Positions 8,350-17,400 of a DNA stretch of 64,000 nt are shown here, piece by piece. Origin of the DNA: Microbispora amethystogenes (lineage in GTDB: Bacteria > Actinomycetota > Actinomycetes > Streptosporangiales > Streptosporangiaceae); contig NZ_BOOB01000050.1 in NCBI RefSeq assembly GCF_016863015.1, positions 1-64,000 of the forward strand, in the 5' to 3' direction. The notes under the pieces are model-generated. The model saw nothing but the letters and a program-made list of their open reading frames with translations, made no database searches and had not been told where the DNA came from. The translations under genes and the position numbers were made by a program. Within the stretch, counting starts at the first letter, position 1. Each line of letters opens with the position of its first letter.

Positions 8350-9618
8350 TCACGCCACGCTGACAGTCTGCGGTACGGCCCCCGTGGTGGTCTGTGGGGT
8401 GGTCTGTGTGGCGGTCGCGGGGACGCGGCCGTACCAGCGGATGGCCCGCCGGTTCAGCCGGGTGGGCTCGCCCGCGAGCGTGAGGTCCGGCAGCCGGCGC
8501 AGGACCGCCGGAAGGGCGATCTGCGCCTCCAGCCGGGCCAGCGGGGCCCCGAAGCAGAAGTGCGGGCCCGCGCTGAAGGAGAGCGAGTGGTTGCCGGGCC
8601 GGTCGGGCCGGAATTCCTGGGGCGAGTCGAAGCGCCGGGGGTCGCGGTTCACCGCGCCGAGGAGGATCAGGATCTCGGCGTCCGGCGGCAGCGTCGTGCC
8701 CGCGACCCGCATCGTGGAGGTCGCCCGGCGCACGGTGAACTGCGACGGCGCGTCCCAGCGCAGCAGCTCCTCGACGTACGGCTGCGCGAACCCGTCGTCC
8801 GCGCGCAGCCGGGTCGCGTGCTCCGGGTGCCGGAGCAGGTGCAGCAGACCGTTCGCCAGCAGGTACGCGGTCGAGTCGAGCGCGGCGGCCATCAGCAGGA
8901 CCAGGTGGGACAGGATCTCCTGGGCGGTGAGGGCCGTCCGGTCGCGGTCGTGGGCGGCGACGAGCGCGCTCGGCAGGTCGTCCGCCGGCCTGCGGCGCCG
9001 GGCGGCGACGAGGTCGGTCATGTACGCCTCGATCTCCCGCGTCGTCCGGTTCCCCCGCTCCAGCTCCTCGGGCTGCGGGGACGCCTCCATCACGATCAGC
9101 AGGTCTCCGGCGCGCTCCTCGAACCAGCGGTGGTCGGACGGCGGCACGCCGAGGATGTGGCACATGATCCACACCGGCAGGGGCAGCGCGAAGTCCTTCA
9201 CCAGGTCGGCGACGCCGTCCTTGGCGCATCGTCCGGCGACGCCGTCGGCCAGCCGATCCGACTGCTCGCGGACGAAGCCGCGCAGGTCCGCCACCCGTCG
9301 CGCGCTGAACCAGCCGGCGAGCAGGGGGCGGACGCGGCCGTGGTCCGGAGGGTCGGTCAGCAGCACCGTCTCGGTCAGCAGCGTCGCGGCCCGGTTCGTC
9401 CGCCAGGCCGGCCAGTCACGGTCCAGGCGCGCCTCGTTCACCACGGAGATGGAGGGGTCGCGCAGGATCTGGTTGGCCGCGTCGTAGCCGACCACGACGA
9501 ACATGCTGTCGGTCACCTGCACGACCGGGCCGTGCTCGTGCAACGCCTGATACGCCGGGTAGGGATCCTCGATCCCCTCGGGGCCCATGAGCCATGCCAG
9601 GGCGGACTGCAGGTCCAT
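8350..9618 (-). CDS. Cytochrome P450 (first tailoring P450)
   Basis: 422 residues. The heme-binding loop FSAGPHFCFGAPLARLEAQ places the cysteine ligand near residue 367. The K-helix ExxR is EELLRWDAP with downstream FTVRRAT. The I-helix reads LLMAAALDSTAYLLANG, keeping the acid-Ser-Thr pattern. I chose ATG 9618 over GTG 9627 because a near-perfect Shine-Dalgarno (AAGGAGGTGA, 9624-9633) sits at the right distance from 9618 and overlaps the GTG. It follows the glycosyltransferase on the same strand after 31 bp. A soluble oxygenase, substrate unknown; probably hydroxylates the product of the FAAL/PKS locus. Confidence 0.92.
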   Translation of the reverse strand: MDLQSALAWLMGPEGIEDPYPAYQALHEHGPVVQVTDSMFVVVGYDAANQILRDPSISVVNEARLDRDWPAWRTNRAATLLTETVLLTDPPDHGRVRPLLAGWFSARRVADLRGFVREQSDRLADGVAGRCAKDGVADLVKDFALPLPVWIMCHILGVPPSDHRWFEERAGDLLIVMEASPQPEELERGNRTTREIEAYMTDLVAARRRRPADDLPSALVAAHDRDRTALTAQEILSHLVLLMAAALDSTAYLLANGLLHLLRHPEHATRLRADDGFAQPYVEELLRWDAPSQFTVRRATSTMRVAGTTLPPDAEILILLGAVNRDPRRFDSPQEFRPDRPGNHSLSFSAGPHFCFGAPLARLEAQIALPAVLRRLPDLTLAGEPTRLNRRAIRWYGRVPATATQTTPQTTTGAVPQTVSVA

Positions 9619-9649
9619 CCTGGTCACCTCCTTGTCGTCGTCATCGGTC

Positions 9650-11104
9650 TCATGCGTCCGGTGCCGCCGCGACCGCGGCGTCCTGTGGCCGTACCGCGGT
9701 CAGCCGGTCGCCGGGTGTGAGGCGGGCCGCCCGCAGGACGATGTCGGCGGCCCGTGCGACGCCCCCGGCCTGCCGGAGCCGGTCGCCCCAGTGCCGGCTG
9801 CGCCGCCGGTGGGACTCGCCGGACAGCAGGCGGAGCAGCTTGGCGGAGACCTCGGCGGCGTCGAAGGCGGGCGGCCTGTCCAGGGCGAGCCCGACGCCGG
9901 AGTCCACGGCGCGGGCCGCCAGGTCGTAGCAGTCCAGCCAGAACGGCATGACCAGCATGGGCTGCCCGCAGTAGAGGGCCTCGTGGAAGATGTTGTTGCC
10001 GCCGTGGCAGACGACGGCGCGCACGTGCGGGTGGGTGAGCACCCCGAAGTGGTCCGGCACCCACTCGACCGTACGGACGTTGGCCGGCAGCTCGGCGGGC
10101 AGCAGCGCCCGCTGGTCGGCGGGCAGCTTCCACAGCACCTGGTTGCCGGGGCCGATCCGCCGCAGCGCCTCGGTGAACTCCCGCAGCTGGACGGCGGACA
10201 GCTTGATCAAGGTGCCCATGTTCACGTACACGACGGACTCGTGCCGGTCGAGCCAGCCGCTCAGCTCGTCGTCCCGGTCCGCCTGGGCCGGCGCCGGCGG
10301 GATCACGGCGCCCACCATGTGCAGGTGCGGGGGAGCGGGGAAGGGATGTTCCAGCCCGAAGACGGAGTAGCCGAGCACCGCGACGGCGTCGTCGCTGTGC
10401 CGTTCCGGGTCGGCGAAGACGTTGGCGATGCCGTGCGCCCGCCGCTCGCGGGCGGCCGTGAGGTCGGCGCAGCGCAGCATCGCCGCCTGCATCCGGATCC
10501 GGAACGCGATGTTGGCGATCCGCTGGGTGCCGCCCAGCCGGAGTGGCAGGCCGGACGTCGGGGTCGGGTAGCCCCACGGCAGCCGCCCGAGGTACACCCC
10601 GCTCGGGGGGAAGGCGATGCTCAGCACGTACGGCACCCCGCGCGCGCAGGCCGCGTCGATCGCGCCGACGTTCAGGTTGTCGATCACCATCAGACGGGGA
10701 CGGATCCGGTCGATCTGCTCCAGGGTGTGCCGGAAGAACGTGCGCAGCACCGCCCTGTCACGCACCAGTCGCGCCAGTGCCACCGTGCCGGCGGTGGTCC
10801 GCGGGCCCCGGGTCATGGCGGCGTACATCGCGCCGTCGACTTTGATCATCTTTTCGCCGCAGGAATGGAACGAGATCGGGCTGCCCGCGCCCGCCGCGTC
10901 CACCGGCCGCCGGGCGTCCTCCTCGGAGGCGAAATGCAGATCCGGAGTATTCCGGCGGGACAGTTCTCCGGCGATGGAGACAAGTGGATTGAGCAACCCG
11001 GAGTGTGCCGCCGCGGCGAAGAGGATGGGGCGCCGATCTGGTGTGATGCGCATTCCCGAATTGGCCACATTTGGCACGTTAAGCGGGGCTGGAAGGATCG
11101 GCAA
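9650..11104 (-). CDS. Family-1 glycosyltransferase (MGT-like)
   Basis: 484 residues, GT-B fold. The N-terminal RRPILFAAAAHSGLLNPLVSIAGEL acceptor domain and the C-terminal donor-binding segment VVCHGGNNIFHEALYCGQP fit natural-product glycosyltransferases. The usual HGGxGT is HGGNN here. Another supporting block is SVVYVNMGTLIKLS. Start: TTG 11104 has GGAGG 8 nt upstream on the reverse strand, better than ATG 11053, which would lose 17 residues and has no usable ribosome site. It heads a two-gene operon with the P450 and diverges from the second P450. Sugar donor unknown; the GDP-mannose dehydratase at 22258 hints at a GDP-sugar, but most of this family use dTDP or UDP donors. Confidence 0.88.
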   Translation of the reverse strand: MPILPAPLNVPNVANSGMRITPDRRPILFAAAAHSGLLNPLVSIAGELSRRNTPDLHFASEEDARRPVDAAGAGSPISFHSCGEKMIKVDGAMYAAMTRGPRTTAGTVALARLVRDRAVLRTFFRHTLEQIDRIRPRLMVIDNLNVGAIDAACARGVPYVLSIAFPPSGVYLGRLPWGYPTPTSGLPLRLGGTQRIANIAFRIRMQAAMLRCADLTAARERRAHGIANVFADPERHSDDAVAVLGYSVFGLEHPFPAPPHLHMVGAVIPPAPAQADRDDELSGWLDRHESVVYVNMGTLIKLSAVQLREFTEALRRIGPGNQVLWKLPADQRALLPAELPANVRTVEWVPDHFGVLTHPHVRAVVCHGGNNIFHEALYCGQPMLVMPFWLDCYDLAARAVDSGVGLALDRPPAFDAAEVSAKLLRLLSGESHRRRSRHWGDRLRQAGGVARAADIVLRAARLTPGDRLTAVRPQDAAVAAAPDA

Positions 11105-11359
11105 CCCCTAGGCCTCCGGTCCGCGACAGTCGGGATTGAATCCATCTGACCTGGGCCGATCTGCTCGTCCGCCGTTTCAAAGGGGAAATGGGGAAGGCAA
11201 CCCTTGAATCCGCCGGCGGGTGACAGGGGTGCCGCCGCCGCCCTTAGGAGTTTGATTCGCGGGGGCGGGTGGCGAATATGGGGACATCGGGACCTCGTGA
11301 GGTCTGCCGGCGGCGTCCGGCGTGTCACCCCGGACGCCGAAGCTGCCAGGGGAATGCCA

Positions 11360-12652
11360 ATGTCGCAATCAGGTTCCGCACTTCCCGGTTTCTACTCACG
11401 GGAATTCGTGAGTGACCCGTACGCCGCGTACGACTATCTGCGCCGGACCGGGCCCGTCCGGCGGGTGTACCGGGCCGGCGTGCCCGTCTGGCTGGTCACC
11501 AGCTATGACGAGGTCCGGCTGGTCCTCACCGACGCGCGCTTCGTCAAGGAACCGGCGCGCTGGCCCGTGCCGATCGAGGAGGCCGACCCCGGGCTGGGGG
11601 GCCTCAACCGCTTCGTCGGCAAGCACCTGCTCTATTCGGATCCGCCGCGCCACACCCGGCTGCGCCGGCTGGTGTCGGCGACCTTCACGCCCCGCAGGGT
11701 GGCGGGATACGAGCCGATGATCAGGACCGTGGTGGACGAACTGCTCAAGCAGTTCGACGCGTGCGACGAGATCGACCTCGTCGGCCGGTTCGCGGTGCCC
11801 ATCGGGACCACCGTGATCTGCGAGATGCTGGGCATCCCCGCGGCCGAGCGCAAGGACTTCCGGCGGTGGTCGCTCCCGCTGGTCTCCGACCACGGGCCCG
11901 CCCGGTCGACCGAGGAGCTCGCGGCCGGCCGGCGGGCCGCGCTGGACCAGCTGAGCGAGTATCTCGGCGCGCTGATCCGGCACAAGCGTGCCCGGCCCAC
12001 GTCCGACCTGCTGAGCGCGTTGATCGAGGCCCGCGACGGCGACGGGCGTCTGAGCGAGCCGGAGCTCATCGCGATGGCGCTGCTGCTGCTGATCGCCGGG
12101 CACGAGACGACCGTCAACTTCATCGGGAACGCCACGCTGGCCCTGCTGGACCACCCGGACCAGGCCGAGCTGCTCCGCCGCCGGCCGGACCTGCTCCCCG
12201 GCGCGATCGAGGAGCTGGTCCGCTACGAGGGATCGGTCATGATCTGCAGCCTGCGGGTCACCGGCGAGCCCGTCGAGCTCGCCGGAGTGCTGATCCCGGA
12301 GGGGGAGCTGGTGATGGCCGTGGTGGCCGCGGCGGACCGCGACCCCGACCGGTTCGCCGATCCGCAGCGGCTCGACGTCACCCGGCCGTCCGTCCCGCAT
12401 CTGGGGTTCGGCGCGGGGATCCACTACTGCGTCGGGGCGCCGCTGGCACGGCTGCAGAGCCGGATCGCCATCGGCGAGCTGCTGCGGCGCTACCCCCGTA
12501 TGGAGCCGGCCGTGCCCCGGCACGAGCTGACCTGGCATCCCAGCATCACGCTGCGGGGCCTGAACTCCCTCCCGGTCGCGCCGCACGGCCTCGGACGGTC
12601 CGCGGCCACGGCCGGGCCGCTGGCGATGGGAGGTGCCCGCGGTGGCCGCTGA
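11360..12652 (+). CDS. Cytochrome P450 (second tailoring P450)
   Basis: 430 residues. The canonical I-helix LLLIAGHETTVNFIGN and heme loop FGAGIHYCVGAPLARLQSR show a catalytically complete CYP107/105-type enzyme. Two in-frame ATGs occur (11354 and 11360). AGGGGA lies immediately before the first and 5-6 nt before the second, so 11360 is preferred. Its 3' end overlaps the FAAL gene by 11 bp, so the P450, FAAL and both PKS genes are one transcription unit. Likely an oxygenase acting on the acyl or polyketide chain. Confidence 0.92.
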   Translation: MSQSGSALPGFYSREFVSDPYAAYDYLRRTGPVRRVYRAGVPVWLVTSYDEVRLVLTDARFVKEPARWPVPIEEADPGLGGLNRFVGKHLLYSDPPRHTRLRRLVSATFTPRRVAGYEPMIRTVVDELLKQFDACDEIDLVGRFAVPIGTTVICEMLGIPAAERKDFRRWSLPLVSDHGPARSTEELAAGRRAALDQLSEYLGALIRHKRARPTSDLLSALIEARDGDGRLSEPELIAMALLLLIAGHETTVNFIGNATLALLDHPDQAELLRRRPDLLPGAIEELVRYEGSVMICSLRVTGEPVELAGVLIPEGELVMAVVAAADRDPDRFADPQRLDVTRPSVPHLGFGAGIHYCVGAPLARLQSRIAIGELLRRYPRMEPAVPRHELTWHPSITLRGLNSLPVAPHGLGRSAATAGPLAMGGARGGR

Positions 12653-14402
12653 GACCTCGCCCGGACCGGTCGAGCTGCTGCGCCGGCACGTCCGCCGGAT
12701 GCCCGGTGCCACCGTCTTCGAGCTCGCGGGCGAGCGCGCCGACCTGCCCCCCGAGCGCCTCACCTTCGCCGATCTCGACGCGCGGGCCACCGCGCTGGCC
12801 GCCGAGATCAGGCGGCACACCACGGCCGGGGACCGGGTGGCCATCCTGCAGGAGTCCGGGCTGGAGTTCCCGGTCGCCTTCTTCGCCTGCCTGTACGCCG
12901 GGGTCGTCGCCGTTCCCCTGTATCCGCCCGACGCCCAGCGGACGGCCGCCCGCCTGAACTCGGTGGTCCGCGACGCGGATCCGGCCCTCGTCCTGACCTC
13001 GGCCCGGCACCGCCGGGCGGTGCGCGACTGGCTGGACGGCGGCGTCCTCCGCACGCCGCGGCTGGCGCTCATCGACGAGGTTCGCACGCCGGGGCCGGCG
13101 GACGCGGAGCCCATGACGGCACGGGGTGACGAGCCCGCGCTGCTGCAGTACACCTCCGGCTCCACCGGCGACCCGGCGGGGGTCGTCGTCACCCACCGCA
13201 ACCTGGTGGCCAACGTCGGCCAGATCCAGCGCGCCTACGCCGTGTCCTCCGACAGCGTCCTGGTCAACTGGCTCCCGCTGTTCCACGACATGGGCCTGCT
13301 GACCATGGTAGTGCTGCCGGCGCTGTCCGGGATCCGCTCGATCCACCTGACGCCCGGGACGTTCATCCGCCACCCCCGCCGCTGGCTCGAGCTGATCTCC
13401 CAGCAGGCCGACGCCAACGCCATGGCGCCCGACTTCGGCTACCGGCACTGCGTGCAGCGGATCGCCCCGCCGCAGCGGGCCGGCCTGGACCTGCGCGGCT
13501 GGCGGATCGCCGGGAACGGCAGCGAGCCGGTCCGGCCGCGGACCCTCGACCTGTTCGCCGATGCGTTCGCCGGTCAGGGGTTCGACCCGGCGGCCTTCCG
13601 CCCCAGTTACGGCCTGGCCGAGGCGACCGTGCTGGTGTCCGGGTTCCGGGCGTCGGGCCCGCCCCGGCGGTTGCCGGTCGACCGCGCGGCGCTCGGCCGC
13701 GGCGAGGTCCGGCCCGCCGGGCCGGGTTCGCCCGGGGACGCCGGGGCGGAGCGCACCACCGTCCTGGTCGGCTGCGGCGTCCCGGCCGACCAGGAGGTCC
13801 GGGTGGTCGACCCGGGCACCGGGAAGGTGTGCCCGCCGGGCCGGGTCGGCGAGCTGTGGGTGTCCGGGCCGAACGTCACCGCCGGCTACTTCCGGCGGCC
13901 GGAACGCACCGCCGACGCGTTCCTCACCCGCCACGAGGCAGGGCCCGGTCCCTGGCTGCGCACGGGAGACCTGGGATTCCTCGACCAGGGCGAGATCTTC
14001 GTCGTGGGACGGCTGAAGGATCTGATCATCGTCGACGGACGCAACCACCACGCGGCGGACGTCGAGGAGACCGCCGGACAGGCGCATCCGGCCGTCGTCG
14101 TGGGGGGTGTCGCGGCGATCCCCGTGGACACGGCCGAAGGGGAGGCCCTCGTGGTGCTCGCCGAGGTCGACCGGCGCGCCCCCGGCTTCACGCCGGCGGC
14201 GGTGCGCGCGGCGGTGCGCCGGGCGCTCGCCGACCGTCACGGCGTGTCGCCGTACGACGTCGTGCTGGTCCGCCGCGGCGCACTGCCACGCACGACCAGC
14301 GGGAAACTGCAGCGGCGCCAGAGCCGGCGGCTCTACGCGGACGGCGCGTTCGCCGCCGATCTGGTAGTCGCGGAGCCGGCGGCCGCGCCGGTTGGGAACT
14401 GA
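12642..14402 (+). CDS. Fatty acyl-AMP ligase (FAAL)
   Basis: 586 residues. The adenylation core has LLQYTSGSTGDPAGVVVTHR, PSYGLAEATVLVSG, LRTGDLGFLDQGEIFVVGR and the A10 lysine in TTSGKLQRRQ. FAAL hallmarks rather than acyl-CoA ligase features are VPLYPPDAQRTAARLNSVV, NWLPLFHDMGL and MAPDFGYRHCV. It should activate a fatty acid as acyl-AMP and load it on a carrier protein, most simply the N-terminal ACP of the next protein. GTG 12642 is chosen because GGGAGG lies 8 nt before it; GTG 12633 overlaps that site. It overlaps the upstream P450 by 11 bp. Confidence 0.9.
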   Translation: MAAETSPGPVELLRRHVRRMPGATVFELAGERADLPPERLTFADLDARATALAAEIRRHTTAGDRVAILQESGLEFPVAFFACLYAGVVAVPLYPPDAQRTAARLNSVVRDADPALVLTSARHRRAVRDWLDGGVLRTPRLALIDEVRTPGPADAEPMTARGDEPALLQYTSGSTGDPAGVVVTHRNLVANVGQIQRAYAVSSDSVLVNWLPLFHDMGLLTMVVLPALSGIRSIHLTPGTFIRHPRRWLELISQQADANAMAPDFGYRHCVQRIAPPQRAGLDLRGWRIAGNGSEPVRPRTLDLFADAFAGQGFDPAAFRPSYGLAEATVLVSGFRASGPPRRLPVDRAALGRGEVRPAGPGSPGDAGAERTTVLVGCGVPADQEVRVVDPGTGKVCPPGRVGELWVSGPNVTAGYFRRPERTADAFLTRHEAGPGPWLRTGDLGFLDQGEIFVVGRLKDLIIVDGRNHHAADVEETAGQAHPAVVVGGVAAIPVDTAEGEALVVLAEVDRRAPGFTPAAVRAAVRRALADRHGVSPYDVVLVRRGALPRTTSGKLQRRQSRRLYADGAFAADLVVAEPAAAPVGN

Positions 14403-14464
14403 TGACGAGCATTCAATCGATCGGCGGCCCGGAGAGGGCCGCCGCATCGGGGATGGGGATCTGA
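14402..14464 (+). CDS. 20-codon coupling ORF between FAAL and PKS
   Basis: ATG 14402 overlaps the FAAL stop (TGATG) and its own TGA at 14462-14464 overlaps the PKS ATG at 14464, so ribosomes could pass through all three. The peptide contains SIGGPE, also found at the start of the PKS (MANGESIGGPE), because the underlying 20-bp DNA is repeated. It may be a duplicated PKS start retained as a coupling device rather than a working peptide. Confidence 0.35.
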   Translation: MTSIQSIGGPERAAASGMGI

Positions 14465-14496
14465 TGGCGAACGGGGAATCGATCGGCGGCCCGGAG
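14415..14496 (+). repeat. 20-bp direct repeat across the PKS start
   Basis: An identical 20-bp sequence occurs at 14415-14434 and 14477-14496, offset by 62 bp, the same offset as between the coupling ORF start (14402) and the PKS start (14464). Both copies are read in the same relative frame as SIGGPE. Confidence 0.85.
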
Positions 14497-17400
14497 GCCG
14501 CGCCCGCCGGGCGGCTCAGTTCGGTGGCGTTGCAGGCGTGGTTCGCCGAGCAGATCGCGGCGGCCGCCGGGATCGCGCCGGACGAGGTGGACCCGGAGGC
14601 GAGTTTCCGGGACCTGGGGCTGTCGTCGCGGGCGCTGGTCTCGCTGCACGGAGCTCTGGAGGACAGGCTCGGCCGTACGGTGCCGGCGGAGGTCGTCTGG
14701 GAGCACGGCAGCCCGGCACGGCTGGCGCGCTTCCTCGGCGGGGACTCCGCCGCCGGCGCGCGGGGCGTGTCCACCGCCGGGCACGGCCCCGCAGTGGAGG
14801 ACGGCGCCGGGCCGCACGGGCCGCATGCCGGGCCGGGCGCCGAGCCGATCGCGGTCGTCGGCATCGGGCTGCGGCTCCCCGGTGGCGTCGACTCCCCGGA
14901 CGGCTTCTGGCGGCTGCTGTGCGACGGAGCCGACGCCGTGCGCGAGACGCCGCCGGAGCGCTGGCCGCTGGACGCCGAGGCCGTCCGGCGGGCGGGCGCG
15001 GATCCGGCCGCGTGCCGCTGGGGGGCGCTGCTGGAGCGGGTCGACGAGTTCGACGCCGGGTTCTTCGGCATCTCGCCACGCGAGGCCGTCGCGATGGATC
15101 CGCAGCAGCGGCTGCTGCTCGAGGTCGCCTGGGAGGCGATCGACCGGGCGGCCGTGCCGCTGGACCGTCTGCGGACCGGCCGGACCGGGGTCTTCGTCGG
15201 GATCGCCAACTACGACTACGGCCGGATGCAGGACGCGGAGGGCGCCGGGATCGGGGCCTACACCAGCACCGGCAGCGCGTTGAGCATCGCCGCGAACCGG
15301 CTGTCGTACGCCTTCGACCTGCGCGGACCGAGCCTCTCGGTCGACACCGCCTGCTCGTCGTCGCTGGTGGCCGTGCATCTGGCCGCGCAGAGCCTGCGCA
15401 ACGGAGAGAGCGACGCCGTGCTCGTGGGCGGGGTGAGCCTCGCGCTGTCCCCGGTCATCGGGCTCAACTACGGCCTCCTCGGCGGGATCTCGCCGACCGG
15501 GCGATGCCGGGCCTTCGACGCCGACGCCGACGGCATCGTCAGGGGCGAGGGGGTGGCCGTCGTCCTGCTGGAACGGCTCTCCGACGCCGTACGGCACGGT
15601 GACCCGGTCATCGCGGTGCTGCGCGGCAGCGCGATCAACCAGGACGGGCGGACGAACGGCCTGACCGCGCCCAGCGCCGCCGCGCAGGCCGACGTCGTAC
15701 GCAGCGCCTGGCGCGAGGCGGGCGTCACGCCCGCCGACGTCGGCCTGGTGGAGACCCACGGCCCCGGCACCCGGCTCGGCGATCCGATCGAGGTCGCCGC
15801 GCTCGCCGAGGTGTTCGGCGACGAGGGCGTCCGCTGCGCGCTCGGATCGGTGAAGACCAACATGGGGCATCTGGAGGCGGCCGCCGGGCTCGTCGGGCTG
15901 GTCAAGGCGGCACTGTGCGTGCAGCGCGGCAGGATCCCCGGCAACCTGCACTTCCGGCGGCCCAACCCGCGAATCCCGCTCGAGGGGACGCCGTTCTTCG
16001 TGCCCACCGCCGTGACCGACTGGCCCGCCGCCTTCCCCCGGAGGGTCGCCGGCGTCAGCAGCTTCGGCTTCGGCGGCACCAACGCGCACGTCGTGGTGGC
16101 GAACGCCGAGACGCCGCAGGTCCCCGCCGACCCGGACCCGGCGGACGGCAGGCCGCACGTCCTGGTGGCCTCGGCCCGCGACGCCGGTGCGCTGGCGCGG
16201 TCCGCCCGGCGGCTGGCCGAGACCGTCGAGCTCGAGGCGTCACTGGGCGACCTGTGCTTCACCGCGGCCCGGCGCCGGACCCACCTGGAGCACCGCCTCG
16301 CCGTGGCCGGGCACAGCCGGGAGGAACTGGCGGCCGGGCTGCGCGCCTTCGCCGACGGCGGGCATCCGGCCGGGGTGCGGGCCGGGCGGGCCCGCGGTGT
16401 CGCGCCGATGGTGGCGTGGTGCTTCGCCGGGTACGCCGGGGACCCGGGCGAGGCCGGCCGGGCCCTGTACGCCGTGCCCGGTCCGTTCAGGGACACCATC
16501 GACCAGGTCGCGCCGCTGATCGCCGAGGAGGCCGGTTTCGACGTCCGCGACATCCTGCGGGAACGCGCGACCGCGCCGGAAGACCGGCTGGACGTGCTGC
16601 TGCCCGCCGCCTTCGCCGTGCAGGTCGCGCTGGCGGCCTGGTGGCGGTCGGCCGGTGTCACGCCCGACGCCGTCGTGGGGCACAGCGCGGGCGAGGTCGC
16701 GGCGGCGTACGTCGCGGGCGCGCTGGACCTGCCCGACGCCACCCGGGTGATCTGCCGGCGGGCCCGCCTGCTGCAGACGCTCACCGGCCGCGGCGCCATG
16801 ATGGCGGTGGACCTGCCGTACGAGCGGGCGCTCCGGGACTCGGGCGGCGGCCTCGCGATCGCCGTCGACGCGGCGCCCGGACAGGTCGTCGTGTCCGGAC
16901 CGGACGAGGCGCTGGCCGCGCTGGGCGAGCGGTGCGAGGCCGAGGGCGTCCGCTTCCGCCGCCTCACCACCCGGGTGGCCGGCCACTCGGAGCTGGTCGA
17001 ACCCATCCTGGCCGAGCTGGGGGAACAGCTGAGCGGCATCACGCCGCGGACGCCGGCCGTCCCGTTCGTGTCCACCGTGGACCCCGGGGTGTGGAACCCG
17101 GTCGCCGACACCGCCTACTGGCTGCGCAACCTGCGGCGGACCGTGCACTTCCGGCCCGCGGTCGAGGACCTGGCCGCGCGTGGGTTCGGCGTGTTCCTGG
17201 AGATCAGCACGCATCCGGTGCTGGTCCACTCGATCGACCGCACGCTGCCCGCAGGCGGGTCCACGCGGCCGGCCGTCCTGTCCTCCGTCCGGCGTGACGT
17301 GCCGTCGTGGGAGTCGCTGCTCGCGACGCTGGCCGAGCTGCACTGCCGGGGCGTCGCGGTGGACTGGTCGGCCCGCTACCCGCGAGGCGAGATCGTCCCG

